DNA of 64,000 bases from Nissolia schottii (taxonomy: Eukaryota > Streptophyta > Magnoliopsida > Fabales > Fabaceae). Both the position numbers and the translations under genes were made by a program. Every line of letters starts with the position of its first letter. Positions within the stretch are counted from its first letter, which is position 1. Shown here in pieces: positions 1-12,100 of the stretch. The stretch covers positions 44,981 through 108,980 of the forward strand of contig QANU01010009.1 of NCBI GenBank assembly GCA_003254905.1, read 5' to 3'. The notes beneath the pieces are model-generated. The model saw only the letters and a program-made list of their open reading frames with translations. It was not told where the DNA came from and did not search any database.

Positions 1-60
1 AACTAACCGATTCAAAAATTAATAGGAATTAAATTGTCTGTTTTAAAAAAATAAGGTGAA

Positions 61-346
61 TACTATATTTGGTCTCTGAATTTTACACCTGTGTCCTAAT
101 TAATTGGTATCTCAACTTAAAAAAAGCGACAAGTTAATCTCTAGACTTTGCAAACTTTGTACTTGTTAGTCCCTAACTAATGTCTCAAGAGGAAATAGTT
201 AGATTATTCAGGGACTACTTAGAATAATACTATGAATATTTAAGGAGTACTTAGAACAACGATTTCAACATTTGTAAAGTCTAAAGACTAACATGTCACT
301 ATTTTAAGTTGCAAATGTGTAAAATTCATGGATCAAATAAATTATT
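61..346. mobile_element. MITE-like element with long inverted repeats
   Basis: The left arm (about 61-160, reading TTTGGTCTCTGAATTTTACA) and the right arm (about 250-346, ending GGATCAAATAAATTATTA) are imperfect reverse complements over roughly 80 bases. The middle has no coding potential. This is the shape of a non-autonomous DNA transposon of the fold-back or Mutator type. The outer borders and target-site duplication are not clear by eye, so the ends are approximate. Confidence 0.5.
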
Positions 347-1409
347 AATCTTAAAAAAATAACTACGGCTAATTGGGAAAAAAATTAAAAAAATAAAATT
401 GTCTGAATTAAGAAATTAAGATACACCCGCGGGGGGGGAGGGGTTTTGTTTTGTGTGTTTGTTTTGTGTGTAATGAAATTTTGTTGGTTACCAGCTTTCC
501 TTGCCGAACAGCGCACCGTACGACCCAGACTCCAGACATCGAACATTGGAGCAGAATTCTCGTCATGTGTTGTTTGTATTTTGCTGTGCTCTGTCTCTTA
601 CTTTTAGCACTGCGACAAAGCCAACAAAAGCGCAAAAGAGAAATGATAACATGATCGTCGAAATATAGAAACTTAAAACAATTATAGAGGCGTGAAGTTT
701 ATCATAATAAAATTCACCTTAAATTTCACATTTCACATTTTTATGAATGTAATTGTCTCAAAATTATTTATTTGAGTAGTTACCGAAGCATTACGCTAAA
801 AAGAATATCTTATCTTGCAGCCCCCTCCACGTTCTACATGTCACGTCTGTTACTCTATCCTTTACGCAAAAACAAAAGCTTCCAGCACAACACCTCAACT
901 CTATATATAATTTAACGAAAGCCTCAACATATGCCACGGATTTAAGATTTGTAGTCTTTTTAATAGTACTAAGAAATAGATTCAAACAGGTCCAAAGAGC
1001 AATTGTTAACAAATTAAAATAAGGAATTCTATGTTTTTCTATAACACGTTGCAGAATGGATTAAAAACGATTCTTTAAGGGAATCTCAACTTGAAGAATA
1101 TTCGGAGGGAGATTACAGCATGTTTTGATTTTGCGAAGATTATTAAGGCGCAGCCTATAATGCTCCTGACAGCTTTTAGTGCATCATGTACCTTGTTGAA
1201 AAGTAAGAGTGTACCATAGTTTTAATAAAAGATTATGGGTTGGACTATACAAATTGATTTTCCTAATAAAATTCTTATGATTACGTGGTCAATTCTCTTA
1301 ATAAAACTCTTAAGATTACATCTAGACTACACAAAATGACGTTACATGATCATTATGATTTGATCTTAATAACTTATTATCTCATCAATCTCATTATTTA
1401 AGATTATTT
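347..1409. other. AT-rich intergenic DNA, no gene seen
   Basis: Only short ORFs without recognisable domains occur here. The run of G near 430 and the GC-richer patch at 490-560 may be repeat-derived, but no family was recognised. Confidence 0.5.
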
Positions 1410-1479
1410 TTGCAAATTGTCATAAGTAACTCTCCTTCCTCACTCCGTCCACCTCGGTTGCAGCCAGCCACCGCACGAC

Positions 1480-1611
1480 CGCCCCTGAGAACCGCACAGA
1501 AGCACCGCACTCAGCCGCGCCCCAATCTCTCTCTCTCTCATCCATCTCTGCGAATCCCTAACTCTTCATTTCTGATAACATGGAAGATTATTCACCCAGA
1601 TGTCAACACAG
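1480..1611 (+). other. Orphan 5' leader and possible first exon
   Basis: A GC- and CT-rich stretch with CT repeats near 1528-1555 resembles a plant 5' untranslated leader. It is followed by an ATG at 1580 that opens 10 codons plus two bases (M-E-D-Y-S-P-R-C-Q-H) ending in a good donor, AG|GTAAAC, at 1611/1612. About 180 bases downstream another ATG (1789) opens a short frame after a CAG. No later exon could be linked, so this may be a gene relic or a promoter fragment carried by a transposon. The protein family was not recognised. Confidence 0.25.
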
Positions 1612-2043
1612 GTAAACACCAATTATCCACCCCATTAATTTCCTCTTTTTTTATTCAAATTATACATAAAAAAATTTCCTTAGATAAATTCCTATAATTT
1701 AATTCTTTTTTTTCTATGGTAACTACCTTTACTTGTTTTGATTTCAATTACTTTGCCATTGTTTTATAAGCAGCCACACTGTTAACGATGGAGTCAAACG
1801 CAGATGATTATTTCTTAGTTTGCTGTTATGGTTCTTTTAGTTGATAAATATTAAGAAAGTTTGGAGTTAGTGTATTTGGTTTGAATTATTAATTGATCGA
1901 ATTTTGGTTTTATAATTTTTTTCAATTCAAATAAATCAGATAATCTAAAATAATATGATCAAAATGCAACTTTTTTTTTAAGAAAAAGAAGGTACCTATC
2001 AATCTATAACCCAACATCACACTCCCACTTGACCCAACCCTTT

Positions 2044-2928
2044 GGCCTCGTGTGGTTCGCAGAATCTGCCATCACTCTTGAATGTTATTCCCATGAATGA
2101 TTTTCCCAAAAATGATATTTAAACATGTTTGGTTTTCAGATTAAATTCTTGAAAATCTTGTAGAAGATGCATGTGAATAAATTGTTCTTGCGTTTGGTTG
2201 ACACTAACATTCTTGAAAATATTATTTTTCAAAAATACCCCTAACTAATTAAAATAGAAAATTGATTATTACACACATTAAACTCATTTAAATATAATTT
2301 ACATATAGGCTTTTTAGTAATTAGAAATAAATATATAATTTTCCTTATTTTTCATGTTACATGTAATTACTCAAATTTCATGCAAAATGTTTGACAATAG
2401 CAAAAAAAAAATAAATAGAAAAGATAAAAAATAGAGCAAAAAAACACAGAGCAAAAGAATAGAATAAATTATACAAAAATTATGCTCAAACAAAACAGAT
2501 AAAAAACATAGAAAAAAATAGTAATCTAAAACAAAACAAAATAATAAAAACAGACCAAAATAGTGGTTCACAGAATGCATACCTCTCAGTGTTGGCGATG
2601 GTGGCGGAGGACATGATGGACGCCGAAGGTTGAAATGGGAGAGGTTGATAATGACTAGGTTAAGCTTTGAGAGGGCAAAATTGGGTTTTTAATTTTTATT
2701 GAGGGTAAGTTTGTAAATAAATATTTTTAGTAACATTTTTTTTCATGGGAATGTTAGAATCCCATGGGGAAGGTGAGATTAGAAAATTGAGAAAAATGGG
2801 TGTTTTTGGATTATTGTAAATATGACTTTCCCGGGAATTTTTTTATTTTGCGAACCAAATATAGGAATTTTTCATTCCCAAGCTAAGATCTTCATAATGC
2901 TGAAAAATTCCGTGAATCACACGGAGCC
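2044..2928. mobile_element. Non-autonomous DNA transposon, Harbinger-like termini
   Basis: The left end GGCCTCGTGTGGTTC and the right end (reverse complement GGCTCCGTGTGATTC) form an imperfect terminal inverted repeat. It resembles the GGCC-GTTTGGTT ends of PIF/Harbinger elements and related MITEs. Flanking triplets are TTT (2041-2043) and TTA (2929-2931), compatible with a decayed 3-bp TWA-type target duplication. The interior is AT-rich without a transposase. A GC-richer patch at 2580-2650 could be captured host sequence. Confidence 0.5.
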
Positions 2929-2931
2929 TTA

Positions 2932-4372
2932 AGCTCATAACCCAACTATAATTCTACAAAATCCTAATCTTAGACATCACAAGTTTTTTGACAAAAAAAA
3001 AAAGACATAACATGTCTCATAGAACCCTAGTGCTTCAACTTCATATCTTCGTGACTTTAGAATCAAATTCAATATTCAGAGTTCTCTAGTGCTTCAATTA
3101 GGTTGTTGGTTATTTGGTTATACAATTAAGTAAGTTTCTTTTTATGGACCATTTAAGAATTGTGATTATGCCATGAGACATAGTCTTTATCATATTATTA
3201 TGCATTATTTTGTGATTTTATCTTTTTTTTAGTTTTTCTAATATTTTTGGATTTTTTCTATAATTTTTTTATACTATAGAATTATTATATATTCATGGAT
3301 AAATTTGAGAATAAAACCAAACCAATCCATTCATGATCATTTTGGTCGATTTTGGTACAAGAAATTACCAAAAAAATCAAACTAAACCGATCCAAGGAAA
3401 AATAATTGATTTGGATATAAATTTCTTCTAAAATAAAACTAAATCGACCTACTGTTACGGCTAACGAAAAGTACTTGATAGGACCCATATGGAATAAGGA
3501 TCAAGATCAGGCCCAGAAGAGAAATGAAGATAATCTGGTCCAGAATAATGAAGAAGGGCTGGGCACTAATGAAACATCTGACCCTATTGCAAGAATAAAG
3601 AGGAACAAGCATGCTCCCTTATGAACAATACCACCACATGTAACTCACTTTCGAGAAGGAACTAGGTTTTGTATATTAGGGATTGAAAACGAGAGTTTGT
3701 CCATACATGATTATGCGCACTTGATTTTGATCGGAAGTGAGTTAATATTAACATGAGCTATATTTAAATATTTTTATATCAAAAGTGATTATAATAGAAT
3801 AAATATTATTTGGATAATGAAAATTAAAATCGCTTTTAGTACTCTCCTTTATTTCATTCTTATATTATTACAAATAAAATTATATAAATATTTGTTAAGA
3901 TTTTATATAATTATTATTTTTAAGACAATATAAACAATACTATTTATAAGATACTTGAATAACTCCTGGTGTTATTAAGTTGTAAATACAAATTTAACAA
4001 AGGTACAAAGCAAATGCATAAATAAAAATAATCAAATCAAAATTTAAATTAAAAAAATTATAAAAATATATGCAAAGAAGGAAAATAGATTCATCTAATA
4101 TATGAAGGCAACTAAGTTTGAATATGGGATGGCAAATGATGTTTTTAGAGTTAAAGGGGATAATATCAATAAAATACATAGAAGAAAAAAAATCTGACAA
4201 TGTTATAAAATTGATCTCGCTTTGCTTCCTGCCGCTATCTTTCCTGTTTGTTGGCTGGAATGTTAACGCTTCTGCCATGTTTTATGCTGTTTTCCAATAT
4301 CTCTGTATTGGGCTGCTGTCAAGGTTTTTGGTTTGGACCTTTTTGCTGTAGCATCAGCCTTGTTTTGCCCAT
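2932..4372. other. Intergenic AT-rich DNA with degraded repeat pieces
   Basis: No gene model is supported. The patch at 3480-3680 is less AT-rich and has a gene-like look but no extended frame. The stretch 4200-4370 encodes a hydrophobic reading frame of unknown origin that I do not believe is a gene. Confidence 0.4.
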
Positions 4373-4621
4373 TTATGCTTTCATGTCATGTAATCTTTTG
4401 CTCCTCGTCCTAAGATGATTTGAGCTTTTATAAATTATGAAAAAAAAAAAAATCATTTCTAAAGAAGAGGCCATAGTTAAACTTGAGAATGAACATTCAT
4501 GAGCATGGTTATCATCCTCAGGTTTCTTTCGAATAAAGTTATGTATAGCTATTGCTGTAGTAACAATTTGAACTTCAATTTCAATTTTGAACTTTGACAT
4601 GTGGTGCAAAATTGAAAACAA
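4373..4621 (-). pseudogene. PIF/Harbinger-type transposase C-terminal fragment
   Basis: The minus-strand frame contains a segment reading VQIVTTAIAIHNFIRKK, followed by an acidic stretch. It matches the conserved C-terminal part of Harbinger (DDE superfamily 4, HARBI1-like) transposases, where a short hydrophobic helix runs into A-x-H-N-F-I-R. The catalytic DDE residues and the rest of the protein are not found upstream, so this is a relic. It lies in the same repeat-rich region as a Harbinger-ended element at 2044-2928, but no direct link can be shown. Confidence 0.55.
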
Positions 4622-5599
4622 TGTATTTAAAATATTTTACATTGACAATGTACCCAAAATTAATTTCATAAATAAATACATAAATAATATTAAAATTAAT
4701 TTTTTTAAATTAATAAAGCTGCAAGATATATGTAAAAATCCAATATATGAAATTAAAAAGTTAACTTTTAATATATAAAAGCAAATAAGTTTCTTTAATA
4801 CAAAGCTCGTTGAAGGCTAAATTGGGTATTTAAAAATCAACTTTTCTTTTATCAACCCAAAGTTGAAACGTGAACGGAGAAGAAACAATGTGTTACTTTG
4901 GATCAAATTTGAGTTGGAGATGAAAATGTTAGAATTTTTTTTATGAGTTACTATTAATTGATGAATTTTTCAATTGTATAAGATGAGTTGAATAGATAGA
5001 CTAATTGGTTATCATGTGTACTAGTATGTCGTGTAGAGACTCATTGTTATTAGATATTTGATGGATAAAATTATTTTGCTATATATTCATGTTATGAGGC
5101 AAGAGTAACTAATGTTGCATTGGTGTAGCGTCTTAATAGGAGATGGAAAATGAGTAGATTTTCCTTTACCTATGTGAGTGCTTAACATGGTTCAAAAGAT
5201 GATGTTCATTGTTATTATCGACCAATAAGATATGCTTTGTGTTTAATCTAAATTCTTATTCATGTTGGTATTTTATTTTCTAATATAGATCCAATTAAAT
5301 CTTATTTAGATTGAGTTAAGTGAGTTATACTATCATTATAATCCACTTTGAAAAAATTTCAAATTATTCTTGATTGAGAATTTTTCTTAAATTAATTTGG
5401 GATAATTCTTGGATTAACTTGAAATAGGAATTTAGGGATTACAAAAGTTATTTTGATCTTGTATGTTTCTGTTAGATCAAATCGAAAGGTGTTTTTTTGC
5501 ATGAAAAACATTTTGAATCGTTTTGAATGACGATTGTGGCATAAACATGTGGCTTGAACTTTTTCTTCGTTAATACCAATACATTGAACTGAACCAGGA
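4622..5599. other. AT-rich intergenic DNA, nothing recognised
   Basis: No coding region, terminal repeats or clear tandem repeats were found by eye. Confidence 0.4.
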
Positions 5600-6105
5600 T
5601 TGTTTTTTGGTTTTTTTTTTTTTAGGTACAGTTCGGAAGTATGCACCTCAGTCCACTCTCTGGATCTTGGAGCTTCAAGGTCTCTGGAAAGATCTTTGGG
5701 AAAGGCTTTGGACTCGCTTTGCGGTGGGTACCTGCAAACACTCCAACGCTCCAGTAAGCAAGGGGTGGTTATATAGTAAGTGATAATCAGATGATCTTTC
5801 ATACCAGGGGTATGGGTTATTATATAGTTGGGGTGGTTGAGGTTCTTCCACGTGTCACAGTGGTGGGAGAATATCTCGTATCCGCGTGTTGCGGTGGGAG
5901 GAGAGGATCTCGGGGGCTACTGAGCTCGAAAAGGTGGGAGAGGATCTCGGAGTTGTTGAGCCTGAGAAGGTGGGAGCAGAGGATCTCTGAGCCGTTTGAG
6001 GGCTCACGAGTGTCTGGGCGTATTCGGCCGGTCAACTATTGGGTCTGGGTCTTGGGGTGGTTAGGATGGGCCTTTATGGCCCAGTCCGTAACAGGAGCCC
6101 CGTAG
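5600..6105. repeat. GC-richer repeat with imperfect internal units
   Basis: Between about 5860 and 6000 a unit of 30-40 bases built around GGTGGGAG and GAGGATCTC recurs about four times with variation. Open frames on both strands through this block are a by-product of the repeats. The block ends with AGTCCGTAACA, which resembles the end of an LTR, but no partner end or target-site duplication was identified. Confidence 0.35.
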
Positions 6106-7982
6106 CTCAGAATGCAGAGTAAAAGTCTGTGGTCCAAGTTAGAAGTGATCATGCATATAATATTCAATTATTATCTTGACCTAGTCCAAAACTGTTATAA
6201 GTTAATCCTAGTCTTTCCTTTAACCTAACACTTATCAATGCAACAAGGCATAGCAGTCAATAAACATAATGATGAAAATTGGAACATTTATAGATATATT
6301 ATGTTATGACATTCTTTTATCAATTACCCTTCACATTATATCCTTCAGTACACCTGGGGGATTGGTTACCACCCCTAGGCATACAACTTTGTTTTATATA
6401 TGGAGTTGATTTCAATCCACGATAGTGGGTCACATAAGTTTTCTGATTATGTTACTAACCAATGACTTACACTAGCTGAATTGACTAGCTAACTGCACTA
6501 GGCCAATGGATTTTTCAGTACACCTGGAACCTTGAGTGTACAACCTTTGAACTAAACAATTAAGTTGGTCAAGGTGACCAGCTAAATACACTAGCCCAAA
6601 GGACACGCTCCATGTGGGAACCTTATTATTAATAGATCATGGTTACTATAAATGTGTTATATTAAAAGTCGTATGGATATTTCCTCATAAGAGGACTTAG
6701 ATATTCTTTGATATACTTACATCTACTGGTCTTATAACTCACTTACAAAAGAATGGCGGTTTGTGTGTCAGAGTGTGTGTGTGTGTGTCTATATATATAT
6801 ATATATGTTTGTCTATGTTTATACATGTATGTGTATGGTTATGAACATAAAGGAATGCTTGCTATCATATAATAACGAAATCATCAATTCAAGGCATGGC
6901 ATTGCATAATCACACTCATGAGGAAGGTCATTAATCATGGACATGTCATATGAGGAAAGTTAATTCTAACATAGACAAACATGACAATAGCACATGCAAA
7001 TATATCCGTGAAAAACGCAAATGTAATACCAACTATCATTTGACGGGCATAACTTGAACCATAATTACTATACTTCCATGCTATACTTCTTGTATGTTTG
7101 TTATAAAGTTTTTTGACCACCAATCTGGCCATTAGTTCAGTTCGTCACATTTATGAAATCTAGTGTTAGCCCTAAACTTGGAAACACCACAGACCAATGT
7201 GCACAAAAGCCATAGACACTTTTAAGAGTTAGAACACTCACACAATGTTCAAGAAAACCAAAACCCTAGTTACTTGGACCATGGAAGAGACTAGAACAAA
7301 AAGTGCATATAGAAACTAGAACAAAAATGCATAGAAACTCACCTAAAGCTCAAACTAATGGTGTCTTCTTGTAGAGGATGAAGAGGGCTTCAACTTTTGT
7401 GAAGAGAATACAGGATTTTGAAGAGTTTATGAGGGTGAAATGGGGGAGGGAAGGCCATGGATTGATGATCTGGTTTAGTAGAGAAGATGAAGCTTTGGGG
7501 AGCTTTGGACGAATGAGAAAAAGAGAGTGGTTAGCTTTTGCTTTTCTCTTGACTTGTGTAAGTAAAGGTGAAAGTTTGAGTGAAGTGTGAGTGAAAGTAA
7601 TAAAGGTGAAAGATAGCTGATCGTGCATGGCTGGGAGGATAAGAAAAAAAGGGGAAATTACTTCAAGAAATATCTAATGTCATATAAAGGAGGCACGTGA
7701 AGCGAGGTGCGTTAAAAAAGGAAAAAGGTAACTTTTTTTATTTTATTTTATTTTTTACTTTTCTATGTAGAACAGGGACATAAATAAACAATTATTTTTA
7801 AAACACAAATAAAGTGGGCTCCACATGGGTCTCAAGTCTTTGGGGACCTCAGATAAGGATAGAGTGGGGCCCTTAGACTAACGAGTCCAGTCCTAACTTC
7901 TAAATTATAAGTCTAATTGACAATTCATCAGAAGTTTTGAAATAACAGTTAAATATTGGTTTAATGAAAACGAGGTGTTACA
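6106..7982 (-). repeat. Degenerate LTR-type remnant ending GGTGTTACA
   Basis: The right end (AACGAGGTGTTACA, ending 7982) matches the ends of the long-LTR family members that finish at 42245 and 43773. Upstream, around 7340-7400, the CTCACCT...GGATGAAG context also resembles theirs. The left end could not be placed and no target duplication was found. The ORF at 7378-7590 lies in the part that corresponds to the LTR leader and is not thought to be a gene. Confidence 0.35.
6772..6806. repeat. GT/TA microsatellite
   Basis: A run of GT dinucleotides passes into TA dinucleotides, a simple-sequence repeat likely to be length-polymorphic. Confidence 0.85.
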
Positions 7983-8168
7983 GGGACCTACTTTTATGTG
8001 AGTGTGCCTAAAAGTTAGTTGTTAAATTTGTGTCTAGATGAGAATCTCTCTTAGTTAAGCAAGCATTAGTCTTATTTAACTTTTTTTTGTCATCGACATT
8101 CTAGTTTACTTTAATGAAAAATACCACCATTGAGTTGTTGCAATTCATTAGTCTCTCGAGTAAACCTT

Positions 8169-8181
8169 CACTACTAAAAAA
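8169..8181. repeat. Possible CACTA-type transposon end
   Basis: The sequence CACTACTAAAAAA is the classic terminal inverted repeat of plant CACTA (En/Spm) transposons. Only one end is visible. No facing TTTAGTAGTG partner was found close by, so this may be a lone end or chance. Confidence 0.3.
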
Positions 8182-9142
8182 TTGTGAATTACCTTAGAAA
8201 ATTTGCTGCAATTTTTTTTTCACAGGTAATACCTATAAATTTTGCTATTAATTTTTTTGAGTAAGTCTATAGACATTTTGGCAAAAATTGCAAGTCTTCC
8301 TCTACAAGGTCAAAAGATTTTAGCTGCATTGAGAGTGACTAACTTGACTAACATTGAAGGACTAATTTGATTAACTTTTTTGATAATTTCATGGATTAAG
8401 GAGTGCATTTTCATGACTCAGGTAACATGATTGGTATTGCCAAATGTAGAGACTAAAATGAATGTTGAGTCTTACTCTCCCTCAAATCTATGTATCAACT
8501 AATCATGGTTTAAAAGTGACTATGCATAGTGAACAAAGACTAAATAATTTCTTTTGCTATAACCTAACAATAGTAAACAGACACCTTGATTTAGCATTCG
8601 GTCTCCGTACATGTCATGGTTCTTAGAGGTTATAGGAAACGAACGAGTCTCATTCTCTCAATCACGAAAAAGCAATTCAAACACGGGAGGAAAAGTTGCA
8701 TCTCTTGCATCATCCATCGGGGCACGAACTATTCACAATAATATGACAATTAATCTTTTTTGGTAAATAATAATACCACAATCTCATCCCATACATGAAT
8801 TGATTTGGATAATGAGTCAAGATAATAGTAGGTACATCAAATCAAGGGACAGGTGCTCTCTATACCCTACTTTGCCAGTCACAGTTGTCATATTTTCGCA
8901 TCTCATCAATACGTCCCCAAATTTGTAGGAAACATGAGATGCCAAAGGTCGCACCCCAACCATGCACGTTAGTTCTGGTTTATGCAGAAAGAAAGAAACA
9001 AAGAAGGCTTCCACATAATTCCCCCTCCCATGACGCATGCTACTCCTCCACCTTCCATTCCGGCAAAACAACCATTTTCCAACAGACTCGTTTTCCAAAT
9101 GTGAAACCAGCAAAGAGGAGGCGAGAGAAAGGAATATTCACA

Positions 9143-12100
9143 ATGACGGGGAAAGAGAGTAGCGTGATGAAGGCGTGGGAGGCGACGGTGAGGAAGACGC
9201 AGGCGGTCGCGAAGAAGCGCGCCAACAGCATATTCGGGTCCCACCACGTGGGGCACGCAGAAGAAATAGAGGACAGCCACAGCCACAGCCATGGCCAAAG
9301 CAACGACGCGTCATCAGAGCTGTACCGCGCGGAGAGGGCCCTCCCCAACGGGGACTACTACGCGGGGGAGTGGGCGGATAGCTTCCCGCACGGCAAGGGG
9401 AAATACATGTGGTCCGACGGGTGCAGCTACGTCGGGGAATGGCACAAGGGGAAGACCATGGGGAGGGGGAGGTTCGCCTGGCCCTCCGGGCAGTCCTACG
9501 AAGGGGAGTTCCAAAACGGTTACATGGACGGGAGCGGCACCTACAACGCCTCCAACGGGGACTCCTACAAGGGGCAGTGGGTCATGAACCTGAAGCACGG
9601 CCACGGCTCGATGCTCTTCGCGAACGGGGACAGGTACGAGGGGGAGTGGAGGAGGGGGTCGCAGGACGGGCAGGGGAAGTACCAGTGGAAGGACGGGAAC
9701 CACTACGTCGGGGAGTGGAGGAACGGGAGCATATGGGGCAAAGGGTCCTTTGTTTGGGGCAGTAATGGGAACCGGTACGGTTAAACATCTTGATAAAAAT
9801 CGATAAATGGGACACCAAAATATATAGGAGAAAGATAGATGGCATAGAAATAACAATTGTATTACCTGAGAGGAGTTGTTTACACAGGAGGCTGAGCCTA
9901 TTTATAAGCTGAAGAAGACTCCACGGCCAAAACACAACGGCCAAAAATAAATTACAATCAATTTAAAAGATTATAATTAAATCGAATCAATCAAATTAAC
10001 CATTAACATAAATTATTCTTAACAGGTATGATGGGTACTGGGAGGACGGTTTGCCTAAGGGGAGCGGGACTTACAAGTGGCCTGACGGGAGCTTTTACGT
10101 GGGGAATTGGAGCAGGGATCCGAGGGATCAAAGCGGCACGTACTACCCAGCCGGGTCAGCGTTGGAGGGCCATCTCGAGTGGGACCCACAGCAGGTGTTC
10201 AATGAGCTGGGCTCGCGCCAAGTCTGTCCCGGGGAGAAGGTCTCGATTCTGCCCTCGCAGAAGAGGCTCTCGGTTTGGAGGTCCACCAAGGGGGCGGACG
10301 GCGGCAAGCCGAGGAGGACGTCGGTGGACGACGGGAGGGTGAGCGTGGCGCTTGAGAAGCCGAGTGATAAGATGCAGTTATGGGGGGACGAAGAATTCCT
10401 GGGCTCACAGCTCCAAACCCTGAAGGCGCCGAGGAAGTCGAAACGGCAAGGAGAGACCATATGCAGAGGGCACAAGAATTATGAGCTCATGCTCAATTTG
10501 CAGTTGGGAATCAGGTACGTGCTCAAAGGAAAATAGTGTTGGGACTTTTGGAATGCATGGCTGCATATGCTATATCCGTAACTTACACATTTGCTATGGT
10601 TCACGGCTTAGTCATAACTAGCGTAATTCTTCTTGTTTTATTTACTTTTACTTCTACCTACTTGCTATATCAATTGATGATCCTACAACTTCACGGGCTA
10701 AAATTTCGTGTTGAGTTTAATTTTTATAGGATAGTGTAAAGTTTTTTTATATTATTTAATTGTCTAATAAATTTTGTCATATTAACATAATTACCTTTTT
10801 TTCACTCATTTAAACGTTATGCATATCAATGGATTTGATTGGATTGGTTAGATAACACTATAAAATCAATGATTAAAAATTAAAATCATAAGTAATTTGG
10901 ATGCTTGCAATTTTTTAATTTCCTCCTCTCTTTCATTGTTTTCAATTTATTTCTTCATGCACAAATTATAACAAATATATATAAGTTAGGTTGAATGGTA
11001 GGCAAGGTTTTTGCCTCCCTAAAGGTCTCAATTTTGAGAAAACTTGTGTTGAAAAGAACAACTACAATATCTTGAATTGAATTAGCCAGTTTTATTAGTA
11101 ATGAAGTCTAGATACCTTTAAGAAAAAAAACACCCTATGACAGTAGATATCACGTTACCATGTAATTTCCAGGTCATAATTTTTTGTCATATGTCATCAC
11201 ATTATTGACTGTTAAAAAGGTAACAAGATTAGATTAAAAAATAAATAAGATAAGGGACTAAATGGAAAGGAAAAAGAAATTTAAAGAAATAAAGGTATTT
11301 GAAGCTAGTCTTTTAATGAAAACTAGATTTAGACCTACACAATGCATAGTCAAAAAAAGTTAATGAAATCAATTCATGTTTTCTGAGAAAGATTGGGTCT
11401 CATATAAGAGAAAGGGGAATGAAAAAAAAATGATATAATGAGTTTTGAATAAAATAGTACATCAAACTTTATAAAGTGATATGCCTAAACACAAGATGTG
11501 TGACTAATAATCTTTTGTGATAATGTTTTGACATAGATGAAGTCATCATCTGAAATCATATCATAATTTTCTTAAGTGAAATTTAGAGTCATATACTTGT
11601 TTCCATTATATATTTATATTATTTGAATTTTTCTCTCTTCAATTTTTGTTATGACATAAAAATTTGATTCTTTAAGTAATTTTAAAGAATATTTTTTGTT
11701 ATCTTTGTTTATCTAAATCATTTGATCACTTTCATAAGTTGTTTGTTCTAACGGTTGAGATTCTATTTTCTTGATTGTGTCTTCATTTTATTTCTAAATA
11801 AAAAAAAAAAACGTTTCTTGTAAAAAGTTCTACCTCATGACATGAGATTGCAAGTTTATGCTCAAATTTCTTTCTTTGCCACAAAATCATCAAGACTTAT
11901 GGGTTATATATAATGATATTGTCTCAAAAACATTAACAAAAACTTAACCAAAAAAAAAAACCAAGACGTAAATAGAATCAACCTTCTTGCAAAAAAAATT
12001 TGATTTATGAAATTGGAAGTTTTTGTTTTAATTTTTGACATACGTATGTGTGTATATGTTTGATGGTATGGACCATAAGTATAGCACAATAATAATTAAA

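Noticed and set aside
5392-6105. ORFs of 104-136 codons on both strands
   Set aside because: They arise from the imperfect repeats around GGTGGGAG and lie in repeat-like DNA. No recognisable protein results.
8885-9142. Upstream in-frame extension of PIP5K exon 1
   Set aside because: The extra 86 residues are open but resemble no PIP5K N-terminus. The ATG at 9143 gives the usual family start, just before [11 protein letters not shown].
8969-9944. Several long ORFs on both strands over PIP5K exon 1
   Set aside because: They are shadows of a GC-rich, repeat-encoding exon. The composition leaves few stops in other frames.
10028-10475. Alternative frames around PIP5K exon 2
   Set aside because: The frame opening at 10028 would follow from a splice at 9779, but it destroys the MORN repeat. 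The other frames have no domain.
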